Below are positions 35,882-45,704 of a stretch of DNA of 49,369 bases, one piece after another (the first letter of the stretch is position 1; each line of letters starts with the position of its first letter). The notes below the pieces were generated by a model. That model searched no databases. It was given only the letters and a program-made list of their open reading frames with translations, and had not been told where the DNA came from. The DNA is from an uncultured Eubacteriales bacterium (GTDB lineage Bacteria > Bacillota > Clostridia > Lachnospirales > Bianqueaceae), in contig ONBQ01000149.1 in the NCBI GenBank assembly GCA_900316145.1, forward strand, positions 1-49,369, read 5' to 3'. Position numbers and translations under genes: made by a program.

Positions 35882-38545
35882 TTATGATCTTTCAAGCTGC
35901 TGCTTGAGCTCATATAATACATTCATCGCCATCATGGGCGTCATTTCTTCGATCTTCAGTTCCCTGATCTTCCGGATCACCTCCTGATCCGGCCCCTCTG
36001 TCCAGGAGAACAAGGTCATCTGGTCGGTCATGGGCTTTTTCGCCTCTTCTTTGGCGGAACGAGGCTTGGCTTTGATCTTGCCGGCGCGCTTGGCGATATC
36101 CTGATCCAGCAGTTCATCCAGGATCTCATGGGCCCGGTTCACCACTTCTTTCGGAAGGCCGGCCAGTCTGGCTACCTCGATGCCATAGCTCTGATCTCCG
36201 CTTCCGCGAAGGATCTTGCGCAGGAAAATGACATCATCGCCGTTTTCCTTGATGGTAACACAGTAATTCTTGACACCGGACAGCTGTCCCTCGATCTGGG
36301 TCAGCTCATGATAATGCGTGGCGAACAGCGTTTTCGCGCCGATCACATGCTTGTCACTGATATATTCCGCGACCGCCCAGGCAATGGACAATCCGTCAAA
36401 GGTCGATGTTCCCCGGCCGATCTCATCCAGGATCAGAAGGCTCTTTTCTGTCGCGTGACGCAGAATGTTGGACACCTCCGACATCTCGACCATAAACGTG
36501 CTTTGGCCCCCGGCCAGATCGTCGCTGGCTCCCACGCGGGTGAAGATGCGGTCCACGATGGACAGTTCCGCGCTGGCAGCCGGGACAAAGGAGCCGACCT
36601 GCGCCATCAGCTGGATCACCGCTACCTGACGCATATAGGTCGATTTACCCGCCATGTTGGGGCCGGTGATAATGGCCATCCGGTCATCATTGAGGTCCAG
36701 ATAGGTATCATTCGCGATGAAGGGATCTTCTCCCAGCATTTTTTCGACCACGGGGTGGCGTCCTTCATTGATTTTGAGAATACCCTTCTTTCCGTCCTCC
36801 GCGACCGATTTTTTGACAACAGGCCGTACATAGTTATTGCGGAAAGCCGCCTCGCCCAAAGACCGCAGTGCGTCAATATGAGCCACCTGCTCCGCTGTTT
36901 TCTGGATGCGGATCAATTCTCCCGCCACTTTCTGCCGGATCTCCGTAAAGAGCTGATATTCCAGTTCTACCACGCGATCCTGTGCGCCAAGCAAGGTATC
37001 CTCGATCTGTTTCAGCTTTTCCGTGATATAGCGCTCTCCGTTTGCCAGGGTCTGCTTGCGGATATAGCGATCCGGTACCAAGGGAATATTGCCCTTGCTG
37101 ACTTCGATATAATAGCCGAATACCCGGTTAAAGCCGACCCTTAAGTTCTTGATGCCTGTAGCTTCCTTCTCTTCCTGCTCCAGCTCCATGAGCCAGCTTT
37201 TGCCCTCTGTGGAAGCGCTTCTGAGCTTATCGACCGTCTCGTTGTAGCCTTCTTTGATCAGATGCCCTTCCCGCAAGGTGATGGGCGGCTCCTCATAGAT
37301 CGACTCCTCCAGCAAGGCATGCAGGTCGTCCAAAGTATCCATTTCCTGAGACAGCTTCTGGAAATATCCGGCCTGAAGATCGGAGAGGATCAGCTTGATG
37401 CCTGGCAGTTCAGCCAGCGAATTGCGAAGAGCGATCAGGTCTCTGGCACCGGCCGATCCATAACAGACGCGTCCCATCAGGCGCTCCATATCATAGATGC
37501 CGTTCAAGGCCTCTTTCAATTCCTCGCTGATCATCGGATCCGAGGCGATGACCCCGACGCAGTCCAGTCGTTCATTGATCTGCTCTTCCTGGATCAAAGG
37601 CTGCTCGATCCAATGGCGCAGGGTCCGTCCTCCCATAGCGGTCGCGGTATGATCCAAGACCCAAAGCAAGGAGCCTCTGCGGTTCTTATCCCGCATGGTC
37701 TCCGTCAGCTCCAGATTGCGCCTGGTGGAGGAATCCAGCATCATATACTGCTGGACCGAATAAATGTCGATCCGGCTGATATGGGTCAGATCCCGCTTCT
37801 GGGTATCCAGCAGATACTCCAGCAATGCGCCGGCGGCCGTGACCGCAAGCGGCATCTCATGAAGGCCCAGCCCTTCCAGGTTCAGAACATGGAAATGGTC
37901 CATGATCTGTCTCTGGCACCGGTCAAACTGATAATGATAGCTTTCGTATTCGTTGATATAAGGTGAATAGAGCTGCCGGATCCGGGACAGGTCGATGCCC
38001 TGGACACCCGCGGTCTCCTCATTGATCAGGATCTCCTGCGGGCGGAATTTCGCGATCTCATCCATGAAACGCTCTTCATCCGCCAGTTCCGTGACCAGGA
38101 ATTCTCCCGTCGTCACATCCGCGACGGCCATGCCGATCTGGTCCTCTGTGCGTGTGACGGAAAGGATATAATGGTTCTCCTGTTCCGCCCCTTCAGCATT
38201 CATGGTCGTACCCGGTGTTACGATGCGCGTGATCTCCCGCTTGACCAGGCCTTTGGCCAGCTTCGGATCCTCCATCTGCTCACAGATGGCCACCTTATAT
38301 CCTTTCTGCACGAGACGCTGGATATAGGTTTCCGCGGCATGATAAGGAACGCCGCACATCGGCGCTTTCTCATCCTGTCCGCAGGCTCTCGACGTCAGTG
38401 TCAGCTCCAGCTCTCTGGCTGTCGTCACCGCGTCATCAAAAAACATTTCGTAAAAATCACCCAGACGGAAGAATAACAGGCATCCCGGATTCTGTGCTTT
38501 GACTTCGAGATACTGATCCATCATGGGTGTCAGCTGCTTGGCCAT
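35882..38545 (-). CDS. mutS: DNA mismatch recognition protein MutS
   Basis: 887 residues. The mismatch-binding N-terminal domain has the Phe-x-Glu motif in LGDFYEMFFDDA, the clamp and lever regions fill the middle, and the ATPase has TGPNMAGKSTYMRQ (Walker A) and DEIGRGTSTFDGLSIAW (Walker B). It is MutS1, not MutS2, because of the full N-terminal domain. It sits between miaB (3 bases) and mutL (15 bases), the order found in many Firmicutes. Confidence 0.98.
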   Translation of the reverse strand: MAKQLTPMMDQYLEVKAQNPGCLLFFRLGDFYEMFFDDAVTTARELELTLTSRACGQDEKAPMCGVPYHAAETYIQRLVQKGYKVAICEQMEDPKLAKGLVKREITRIVTPGTTMNAEGAEQENHYILSVTRTEDQIGMAVADVTTGEFLVTELADEERFMDEIAKFRPQEILINEETAGVQGIDLSRIRQLYSPYINEYESYHYQFDRCQRQIMDHFHVLNLEGLGLHEMPLAVTAAGALLEYLLDTQKRDLTHISRIDIYSVQQYMMLDSSTRRNLELTETMRDKNRRGSLLWVLDHTATAMGGRTLRHWIEQPLIQEEQINERLDCVGVIASDPMISEELKEALNGIYDMERLMGRVCYGSAGARDLIALRNSLAELPGIKLILSDLQAGYFQKLSQEMDTLDDLHALLEESIYEEPPITLREGHLIKEGYNETVDKLRSASTEGKSWLMELEQEEKEATGIKNLRVGFNRVFGYYIEVSKGNIPLVPDRYIRKQTLANGERYITEKLKQIEDTLLGAQDRVVELEYQLFTEIRQKVAGELIRIQKTAEQVAHIDALRSLGEAAFRNNYVRPVVKKSVAEDGKKGILKINEGRHPVVEKMLGEDPFIANDTYLDLNDDRMAIITGPNMAGKSTYMRQVAVIQLMAQVGSFVPAASAELSIVDRIFTRVGASDDLAGGQSTFMVEMSEVSNILRHATEKSLLILDEIGRGTSTFDGLSIAWAVAEYISDKHVIGAKTLFATHYHELTQIEGQLSGVKNYCVTIKENGDDVIFLRKILRGSGDQSYGIEVARLAGLPKEVVNRAHEILDELLDQDIAKRAGKIKAKPRSAKEEAKKPMTDQMTLFSWTEGPDQEVIRKIRELKIEEMTPMMAMNVLYELKQQLERS

Positions 38546-38548
38546 TCT

Positions 38549-39979
38549 TTATTCTCTTTCTAATAAGTGTCCGATAAAATAATAGGTCTTGGATTCATCC
38601 AATACCACGTCCACGATGTGTCCGATCATGGATTTTGGGGCTTCAAAGTGCACCAGCTGGTTCTGCTCCGTACGTCCTGTCAGCATACCGTTCTTGCTTT
38701 CATCTTCCACCAGGACCTTATGGACCTGACCGATCTTTTTCTCATTGTTCTGATCGATCACTTCTTCCAGCACCTTCAGCAAACGATCAAAATGCGGCTT
38801 GGATTCCGATTCCGGAACTTGCTCCATGACCGCTGCCGGCGTTCCGATACGCGGGGAATAAATGAACGTAAAGGCACTGTCAAAACCGGCTTCTCTGACC
38901 ACCTTGACTGTCTCCTCAAAGTCCTCATCCGTCTCTCCCGGGAAACCTACGATGATATCGGTGGTCAGGGAGATGTCAGGGATCGCTTCTTTGAGCTTAT
39001 GGACTCTGTCCATATAGCGCTCCTGATCATAATGCCGGTTCATCGCTTTCAGCAGTCTGGAACTGCCGGACTGCAGCGGCAGATGGAAATGCGGCATGAG
39101 CTTCGGCTCCTCCGCCATGACCCGGATCAGTTCATCGGACAGATCTTTCGGATGGGAAGTCATAAAGCGCACTCTCTCGATTCCTTCGACGCGGCATACT
39201 TCCTTAAGCAGCTGTGCGAAGGTAATCGGATCTTCAAGCCCTTTTCCATAGGAATTGACATTCTGCCCCAGAAGCTGGATCTCCTTCACGCCGTCTCTGG
39301 CCAGCTCACAGATCTCCTTCAAGATATCCTCCGGCTTGCGGCTCCGCTCCCGGCCTCTTACATAAGGAACGATGCAGTAGGTGCAGAAATTATCACAGCC
39401 GAACATGATATTGACGGATGCTTTGAACCCGAATTTCCGGATCGAGGGAAGGTCTTCCACGATCTCACCGTGTTCCTTCCAGATGTCAATGATCATGCCG
39501 CCCTGGCTTTCTTCCATCGTGGCCAGCAGTTCCGGGAACTTATAGATATTGTGGGTCCCGAAGATCAGGTCCACTTCCCGATAGGACTTTTTAAGCTTTT
39601 CCAGTACGGCGTCCTCCTGCATCATGCATCCGCACAATGCGATCTTCAGATCCGGATTCTGTTTTTTGAAACCCTTGAGATATCCAAGCTTTCCATAGAC
39701 CTTTTGCTCCGCGTTCTCGCGCACGCAACAGGTATTGTAGATCACAAGATCCGCCTGTTTTTCCGACTCCGCCGGCTTATAGCCGATGGCCTCCAGAATA
39801 CCGCAAAGCTTTTCGGAATCTCTTGCGTTCATCTGGCATCCCATGGTCGTGATGCTGTAGGTCCTCTGACGCCCGGTCGCAAGCTTTTCTGCCTCCAGGG
39901 CCTCTTTCAGAAGCCGGATAAAATGATGCTGCCGTTCCGGCTCCTGCAGCGGTGCCGGACGAGTCATATCCAATATCAT
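38549..39979 (-). CDS. miaB: tRNA-2-methylthio-N6-dimethylallyladenosine synthase MiaB
   Basis: Radical-SAM methylthiotransferase that converts i6A37, made by MiaA, to ms2i6A37. 476 residues with a longer than usual N-terminal tail (about 40 residues). UPF0004 domain: TMGCQMNARDSEKL, NTCCVRENAE, GCMMQE supply the three Cys of the second iron-sulfur cluster. The radical-SAM CxxxCxxC is in GCDNFCTYCIVPYVRGRE. A TRAM domain ends the protein. The first ATG is used; an ATG four codons later is also possible. Confidence 0.96.
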   Translation of the reverse strand: MILDMTRPAPLQEPERQHHFIRLLKEALEAEKLATGRQRTYSITTMGCQMNARDSEKLCGILEAIGYKPAESEKQADLVIYNTCCVRENAEQKVYGKLGYLKGFKKQNPDLKIALCGCMMQEDAVLEKLKKSYREVDLIFGTHNIYKFPELLATMEESQGGMIIDIWKEHGEIVEDLPSIRKFGFKASVNIMFGCDNFCTYCIVPYVRGRERSRKPEDILKEICELARDGVKEIQLLGQNVNSYGKGLEDPITFAQLLKEVCRVEGIERVRFMTSHPKDLSDELIRVMAEEPKLMPHFHLPLQSGSSRLLKAMNRHYDQERYMDRVHKLKEAIPDISLTTDIIVGFPGETDEDFEETVKVVREAGFDSAFTFIYSPRIGTPAAVMEQVPESESKPHFDRLLKVLEEVIDQNNEKKIGQVHKVLVEDESKNGMLTGRTEQNQLVHFEAPKSMIGHIVDVVLDESKTYYFIGHLLERE

Positions 39980-39994
39980 GATTTACTGCTCTTT

Positions 39995-41119
39995 CTATAT
40001 CTGAAATAATTGATGGAACAGATCGGTGCGTTCCTTTCCTTCCGCCTTTTCCATGGCATGAAGCAATTCCTGCTCCTCCAAAAAGATGACAGGCTGTTTT
40101 TTCTCCCCCTGAAAGGCATGCAGCCCCAGGCTTGTGCCCCATGCCGGAACAAAACAGCCTTCTCTCGCGATGCGGCAGTTTTTGGAAGTCGCTTTCTTCT
40201 TTTTTACCCCCGGCGCCGTATCCGCCAGCGCTTTATGGATGATCGAATCGGATTCCGGCAAATAAAAGTAGTTCTCCGGATCCGGCAGATAGTGATAAAA
40301 CAATCCCTGGATCAGGGGCAGGGTCAGAAACATGACCGGACTGCCGGCTTCAGTCCGGAACCTGAGGACCTCGGAGGTCATTTTAGGATAGGCCCCTTCC
40401 CCCTCATGGGAAAGGCACGCCGGCCGCGAAAGCACGGCTCTCAGCACGATCCTGTCCGCGAAAGTCTTCTCCAGTGAAAGCTCTTCTACCTCAGAGGCGC
40501 GAAGGCAATCCGCGTAATCATCCACCCTCAGAAGCCGGGGCAGATTCAGGATATCTTCATAGTTGTGCAGGAGAAGGACTTTTTCCAGTGCTTCATCGCC
40601 TGACACCGCGTATTCCTCAAATACGTCGATCAGTTCTCCGCCGGAAAAGGTATCCTCCCGGTCTATTCCAAGGAAGCGTTCGATCGTCTTCAGCTTGCAG
40701 TTCTCCCAGCCAAAGGCCGATGCCAATGGACGGTACCGGCGGTACAGGTCTACGGATTCCCCTTTCAGCTGCGGTGCCTGCACATGCAGCACCCGCGCTC
40801 TGTTCTCCATAAAAGGCAGGTCGAACATATCTCCGTTGAACGTGATGATCACGTCCTGATCCTGCATTTTCTCATAGTAGGCCTCGACCACCGCCGGCTC
40901 ATCATTCCGGTCCGAGGCAAGGTGCTGTTCAATGTAAAAAGATCCGTTTTCGAAATAGAGAAATCCTGTCAGATATACGCTGTCATAGGCACGGCTGAAG
41001 CCGGTCGTCTCGATGTCCATCAGGATCATCCGCTCCGGATCACAGAATCTTCGGAACGCTTCCAGCCAGGCTTCTTTTTCCCGCGCGCCGAGCAGCACCT
41101 GATCTTTCACGATCTTCAT
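39995..41119 (-). CDS. YprB-like RNase H-fold 3'-5' exonuclease domain protein
   Basis: 374 residues. DEDD-type exonuclease motifs: LMDIETTGF (Exo I, about residue 34), VIITFNGDMFDLPF (Exo II, about 90), HNYEDILNLPRLL (Exo III, about 185). It matches the ribonuclease H-like YprB family. The C-terminal half (about 215-374) is not recognised and may be lineage specific. It overlaps ispE by ATGA (41116-41119) and precedes miaB by 15 bases. Nucleic-acid substrate unknown. Confidence 0.85.
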   Translation of the reverse strand: MKIVKDQVLLGAREKEAWLEAFRRFCDPERMILMDIETTGFSRAYDSVYLTGFLYFENGSFYIEQHLASDRNDEPAVVEAYYEKMQDQDVIITFNGDMFDLPFMENRARVLHVQAPQLKGESVDLYRRYRPLASAFGWENCKLKTIERFLGIDREDTFSGGELIDVFEEYAVSGDEALEKVLLLHNYEDILNLPRLLRVDDYADCLRASEVEELSLEKTFADRIVLRAVLSRPACLSHEGEGAYPKMTSEVLRFRTEAGSPVMFLTLPLIQGLFYHYLPDPENYFYLPESDSIIHKALADTAPGVKKKKATSKNCRIAREGCFVPAWGTSLGLHAFQGEKKQPVIFLEEQELLHAMEKAEGKERTDLFHQLFQI

Positions 41120-42009
41120 GAGCGTCTCTCCAGGATCTGCGTATAAAGGACCTGATAACGCGGCGGATACTTCTTTCTCAGTGTATGGAGCGCTTCAGCC
41201 GCCTCTTCTTTATGCTCGAATAAAGAAAACACAGTTGGTCCGCTTCCGCTCATCATCACGCCGGCCGCTCCCAGGTCTCTCAGGTCTTGTTTGATCACTT
41301 CCAGCACCGGGTATTTAGCTAAGGCGGCGGGTTCCAGGAGATTGACCATCTCCCGTCCGCAGGCCCAAAGATCACCCTTTTTCATGGCTTGTTCCATGGC
41401 TTTTTCATTCGGGCGCCGTGTGATGACCTGCTTATCAAACATCTTATAGGACCAAGGCGTGGAGATCCCGAAGGAAGGCTTCACCAGCACCACATAGGCA
41501 TGAGGCATACTGACAGGGAACCGTTGGACCCACTCTCCCCGGCCAGTCGCCAGGCAGGTCCCGCCGATCAGGCAATAGGGCACATCGGACCCCAGTTCGG
41601 ACGCGATCCGCATCAGCTGCCCGCGAGGAATACCCAGATCATAAAGCCGGTTGATCCCCCTGATCACAGCAGCCGTATCGGTACTGCCTCCGGCCAGGCC
41701 GGCCGCGATCGGGATCCTTTTGTTGAGCCGGATGTGAAGACCGCCTGTCAGCCCGAACCGTTCCCGCATGAGTACGGCCGCCCGATAAGCGATATTATTG
41801 GGCGTCGCTCCGAGGAAAGGAACGTTGCATTCAAATGTGATCTCCTCTCCATCCGTGATCTCGAGATATATATCGTCCCACAGACGGATCTGCTGCATGA
41901 TCATAGAAACCTCATGAAAGCCGTCCTCTCGGGCGGCTTTCACATCCAGCGTCAGATTGATCTTCGCATATCCGCGCTGGTATTCTTTCTTTCCAGTTTC
42001 GGGATGCAA
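41116..42009 (-). CDS. ispE: 4-diphosphocytidyl-2-C-methyl-D-erythritol kinase IspE
   Basis: GHMP kinase of the non-mevalonate isoprenoid pathway. 297 residues. Motifs: GYAKINLTLDV (motif 1), PIAAGLAGGSTDTAAVI (ATP loop), and MSGSGPTVFSLFEH (motif 3). The DMAPP ultimately derived from this pathway is the donor for MiaA in the same chain, and prenyl chains are the usual substrate of geranylgeranyl reductases, whose homologue also lies downstream. 15 bases separate it from the mutase gene. Confidence 0.95.
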   Translation of the reverse strand: MHPETGKKEYQRGYAKINLTLDVKAAREDGFHEVSMIMQQIRLWDDIYLEITDGEEITFECNVPFLGATPNNIAYRAAVLMRERFGLTGGLHIRLNKRIPIAAGLAGGSTDTAAVIRGINRLYDLGIPRGQLMRIASELGSDVPYCLIGGTCLATGRGEWVQRFPVSMPHAYVVLVKPSFGISTPWSYKMFDKQVITRRPNEKAMEQAMKKGDLWACGREMVNLLEPAALAKYPVLEVIKQDLRDLGAAGVMMSGSGPTVFSLFEHKEEAAEALHTLRKKYPPRYQVLYTQILERRS

Positions 42010-42024
42010 GGTACGATCTACTCC

Positions 42025-43728
42025 TTATTCACGAAATTCATCGACGGTATCCTTCTTCAGATCCTCGATAATGGACAGGGCATCTTCCTCGGAAGAGCCT
42101 TTTACGCCGAAGTAGAACTTGATCTTCGGCTCCGTGCCGGACGGGCGAACACAGATCCAGCAATTGTCCTCCAGGATGAAGCGAAGCACGTTGGAGGCCG
42201 GCAGGCCATCACAGTCGCCATCCTTATAGTCTTTGATCTCAAGGACCTTCTTGCCACCATAAGACGGCTTAGCATTTCCGCGCAGCGTATCCATGATATC
42301 ACGGATCTTCTGCACACCTTCAATGCCCTCAAAGGCCAGAGACACCTGCGTCTCCTTATAGTAACCATATTTCTCATAGAGCGCGTTCATAGCGTCTACA
42401 AGGTTCATGCCGATGGACTTGTAGTACGCAGCCAGTTCGCTGACCAGAAGCACCGCGTTGACAGAATCCTTATCACGGGCATGCATGCCGGTCAGATAAC
42501 CATAGCTTTCTTCAAAGCCGAACAGATAGGTGCCGCCCTCTGTTTCAGACTTGGTCATCTGCTCGCCGATGTACTTAAAGCCGGTCAGGACCTCACGCAG
42601 CTCCACGTTGTATTCATCCGTCAGCGCGCGGATCATTTCGGTAGATACGATGGTCTTGACGATGAAGCTGTCCGCCGGAAGGTTGCCGGTCTTCTTGCGC
42701 GCATCCAGAATATAGGCCGCGAACAATACGCCGACCATATTGCCAGTGAAGGGAACATAGCCCTTGTCGGACTTGACAACGATACCCATGCGGTCCGCGT
42801 CCGGATCGGTCGCGATCAGAATATCCGCATCGATCTTCTTGCCCAGCTCGATAGCCAGAGAGAAGACTTTGATATCTTCCGGGTTCGGATAAGAAGCCGT
42901 GGGGAAGTTTCCATCCGGCTGTGCCTGCTCGGGAACGACGGTAACATCGGTAAATCCGCACTGCTTGAGCGCGCGGGTAACCGGCATCAGACCTGCTCCA
43001 TGAAGCGGCGTATAAACGATGCGAAGGCCAGAGGCCGTCTTCTTTAAGGTTTCCGGATCGATGATGACCTTGGTTACGGCATCAATGAACTGCTTATCCA
43101 GCTCTTCGCCCAGCACATGATACAGGCCCTTCTCCTCCGCTTCCTGACGGGGCATGACCTTTACGCCGTCGAACATATCGACCTTATCGACCTCATCGAT
43201 GATCTCATGATCCATCGGCGCCAGGACCTGGCATCCATCATCCCAGTATGCTTTATATCCATTATACTTGGAAGGATTATGGCTGGCCGTGATCACGATA
43301 CCGCTCTTGCAACCCAGCGTGCGGACCGCGAAGGACAGCTCCGGCGTGGGACGAAGAGATTCAAATACATAGGTCTTGATCCCGTTGCCATTCAGAACTT
43401 CCGCGGAAGCCTGCGCGAACAACGGAGAATTGTTGCGAGAGTCATAAGCGATCGCGACGCCCATCTGCGCCGTATTCGGATCCTTGGTCAAAAGATAATT
43501 GGCAAGGCCCTGGGTCGCTCTGCGCACTGTGTAGATGTTCATACGGTTGGTGCCGGCTGCCATAACGCCGCGCAGGCCGCCTGTTCCGAATTCCAGATCA
43601 CGATAGAACCGCTCTTCGATCTCTTTCTTATCGTCCGCGATGGAACGAAGTTCCTCTTTGGTGGCTTCATCGACCAGGTCACTTTCAAGCCACTGCTGAT
43701 ACCGGATCTCATACTCCTGCATGTTCAT
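42025..43728 (-). CDS. Phospho-sugar mutase (alpha-D-phosphohexomutase family)
   Basis: 567 residues, the long PgcA/PGM2-type. Catalytic Ser is in VITASHNPSKYNGYKAYW (about residue 145), the Mg2+ loop is DPDADRMGIV (about 300), the sugar-binding loop is GFEESYGYL (about 400) and the phosphate-binding loop is RPSGTEPKIKFYFGV near the C-terminus. It interconverts hexose-1- and -6-phosphates, most likely glucose; phosphomannose or phosphoglucosamine use cannot be excluded, but GlmM proteins are shorter. 18 bases from the PEGA gene. Confidence 0.93.
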   Translation of the reverse strand: MNMQEYEIRYQQWLESDLVDEATKEELRSIADDKKEIEERFYRDLEFGTGGLRGVMAAGTNRMNIYTVRRATQGLANYLLTKDPNTAQMGVAIAYDSRNNSPLFAQASAEVLNGNGIKTYVFESLRPTPELSFAVRTLGCKSGIVITASHNPSKYNGYKAYWDDGCQVLAPMDHEIIDEVDKVDMFDGVKVMPRQEAEEKGLYHVLGEELDKQFIDAVTKVIIDPETLKKTASGLRIVYTPLHGAGLMPVTRALKQCGFTDVTVVPEQAQPDGNFPTASYPNPEDIKVFSLAIELGKKIDADILIATDPDADRMGIVVKSDKGYVPFTGNMVGVLFAAYILDARKKTGNLPADSFIVKTIVSTEMIRALTDEYNVELREVLTGFKYIGEQMTKSETEGGTYLFGFEESYGYLTGMHARDKDSVNAVLLVSELAAYYKSIGMNLVDAMNALYEKYGYYKETQVSLAFEGIEGVQKIRDIMDTLRGNAKPSYGGKKVLEIKDYKDGDCDGLPASNVLRFILEDNCWICVRPSGTEPKIKFYFGVKGSSEEDALSIIEDLKKDTVDEFRE

Positions 43729-43746
43729 ACCTCCATAGTTTTTTTA

Positions 43747-45564
43747 TTAACCGTAGTTTTCCTGACTGCCTGTATCTTCTGAGCCCGGATCAGAGGGCTC
43801 TTCTGAACTGCTTTCTGATTCAGAGGATTCGGGAATGGATGATTCACTGGACTCCGGCTCATAAGAGGATTCGCTGGACTCCGGCTGTGAAGAGTCGGGA
43901 ACTGAAGATTCACTGGATTCCGGCTGTGAAGAGGATTCAGACTCGGAACTCTCCTCGACCGGCAGGAACTCAGAGAAGTACAGGACCTTTTCCAGATCCC
44001 CGCTGTTGATAGTGACCGACATGGACGCGTCATAGTAGCCCGGAGTTACCAGTGTAACGGTATACGTGCCCGGCTCCAGGGATACATTGAGCGGCGCGGT
44101 GCCTTGATATGTGCCATCGATATATACGGCGGAATTGGAGAGGGCCGAAGAAATGGACACATTCGTGGTGCTGTTGGTCAAGGTGATCAGCATTCGCTGG
44201 TAGGGCTGGGTGACCGTTATGGTCTTCTCCAGATCAGTATACCCGTAAGCGGATGCCTGCAAAGTATGCTGGCCATATTCCAGCTCGATCGTTTCACCTG
44301 CCGCGTAATACTGCCCGTCAATGACGATCGTGGCGGATTCCGGGTTCGCGACCAGCTTAACGGAGCCGGTACGCTTCGCGGATTCCGGAAGCTTTAAGGT
44401 CCGGACTTCTTCTCCCACAATGAAGATCTTGCCGGAATAAGCCGTAGCGGAATCCAACGTGATGGTGACCGTATTCATGCCCTCGATCGCGTCGACCGCG
44501 TTCATATTGGCAGTGATCTCGATCGGATCCGACTTGACGCCCGTTACAGAGGTCAAAGTCATGGTTCCGCCGATATACTCATCATAGTTTTCCAGGCGCA
44601 GCTTGCCGGTAGAATGCGTAACATAGATCGTATAGATATGTCCGTCCAGGATCATGGCTGTAAATACGTGATCCTCACCCAGCTCAGACACATCGAATTC
44701 CTCACCCTGATACATGCAGATCAGGTGATCATCCAAAGAATAGGAGCCGCCGGCTACGGACATGCGGTCACCGGAGATCACGGCGCCAAACGCGTCGCTC
44801 AGCTTCGTGACCCGTGATGTGATGCGGAACAGGCTGACCTGATCATCCGCCGCGTTATACTGAACGTTGACGACCTGGCCGCGATGGAGACTGCTTACAG
44901 CGATCTCTTCCCCATACTGATCAGTGATATTATCGGCCCGGTTCAGGTTAAAGACCGAGCTTTCTCCTGTCTCTGCAGAGTAGACAGTCACATCACCCGC
45001 CTCCACGTTGACCGCTTCGATCACGCCAAAGAGCTCTTGGCCATCATACTCTTCCGTTTCTTCGGAAATCTGGGAGATCTCACCGTTAGAGGAAGAACCG
45101 CCGGACTTTCTGCCATAACGGATATGCTGGAATACAGCGAACACGATCAAGGCGACCGCGGCCAGCACACCGATGGCGATCAAAACCAGATTCCGCACAA
45201 GCTTGCGGAAATCCCCTTTATAAGCATCTTCATCCTTGCCGGCCTGATCCATAGGCGAAGCTTCCCATTTGGGCTGCGGAGCCGGACTTTTGACCGGAGG
45301 ATCATTTTGTACATGCGTTCTTGCAGCCGGTTCTTTGGGACGGACCGGAGGCGTATTCTGAACGCTCCTGGGCGCCGGTTTCTCAGATACCGTCGGCTTC
45401 GGCGCAGTTTTTTGTTCCGTTACGGCAGGCTCTTTCTTTTTAGGCGCCTGTCCGGCTGGAGAAGCCGGTTCTGAAAGACCCGAAAACAGGTCTGTCGCGT
45501 TTTCCTCATTGTCTGGCATGCCGTTTCGATTCCCCGTACCCGGCATGTATCTGTCATTGCTCAT
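43747..45564 (-). CDS. PEGA-domain membrane protein
   Basis: 605 residues. Cytoplasmic Pro/Lys-rich N-terminus (1-115), one membrane helix (about 124-146), and a large outside part. The latter has an unrecognised beta-rich region (about 165-400) with three similar segments that resemble a small beta-barrel (DVTVYSAETGES, QVVNVQYNAADDQV, HVFTAMILDGHIYTIYV), then two PEGA repeats (about 405-465, KLVANPESATIVIDGQ; and 475-545, SNSAVYIDGTYQG). The tail is Ser/Glu/Pro-rich. PEGA domains are found in wall-facing proteins of unclear role. It heads the long chain, behind the promoter at 45669-45696. Confidence 0.88.
   Translation of the reverse strand: MSNDRYMPGTGNRNGMPDNEENATDLFSGLSEPASPAGQAPKKKEPAVTEQKTAPKPTVSEKPAPRSVQNTPPVRPKEPAARTHVQNDPPVKSPAPQPKWEASPMDQAGKDEDAYKGDFRKLVRNLVLIAIGVLAAVALIVFAVFQHIRYGRKSGGSSSNGEISQISEETEEYDGQELFGVIEAVNVEAGDVTVYSAETGESSVFNLNRADNITDQYGEEIAVSSLHRGQVVNVQYNAADDQVSLFRITSRVTKLSDAFGAVISGDRMSVAGGSYSLDDHLICMYQGEEFDVSELGEDHVFTAMILDGHIYTIYVTHSTGKLRLENYDEYIGGTMTLTSVTGVKSDPIEITANMNAVDAIEGMNTVTITLDSATAYSGKIFIVGEEVRTLKLPESAKRTGSVKLVANPESATIVIDGQYYAAGETIELEYGQHTLQASAYGYTDLEKTITVTQPYQRMLITLTNSTTNVSISSALSNSAVYIDGTYQGTAPLNVSLEPGTYTVTLVTPGYYDASMSVTINSGDLEKVLYFSEFLPVEESSESESSSQPESSESSVPDSSQPESSESSYEPESSESSIPESSESESSSEEPSDPGSEDTGSQENYG
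43790..43965. repeat. Ser/Glu/Pro-rich coding repeats at the end of the PEGA gene
   Basis: Irregular repeats encoding units such as ESSESS and QPESSESS; on the plus strand GATTCACTGGA/TTCCGGCTGTGA-like strings recur. They form a low-complexity wall-spanning tail and are prone to copy-number change. Confidence 0.7.
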
Positions 45565-45668
45565 AGAAATTCCTCTCTATATCGATGTATTAAATAAACT
45601 CTTCCTTGCATGACCTTACAACGTCTGAAGTCCTTTTCCGGCATCAGAGCATAAGACCATACAATATC

Positions 45669-45696
45669 ATTATATCATACCCTGTCGGAATTTCAA
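45669..45696 (-). promoter_or_regulatory. SigA-type promoter of the PEGA-mutase-ispE-...-mutL chain
   Basis: Minus strand TTGAAA (45696-45691), 16-base spacer, TATAAT (45674-45669), between cca and the PEGA gene. The leader to the ATG is about 98 nt. Confidence 0.75.
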
Positions 45697-45704
45697 ACCT
45701 TTTA

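Noticed and set aside
38567-40009. Plus-strand open frame opposite miaB (480 codons)
   Set aside because: It is antisense to miaB, which has all radical-SAM and TRAM motifs.
41389-43047. Plus-strand open frame of 552 codons opposite ispE and the mutase
   Set aside because: It spans two real genes on the other strand without own start signals or similarity.
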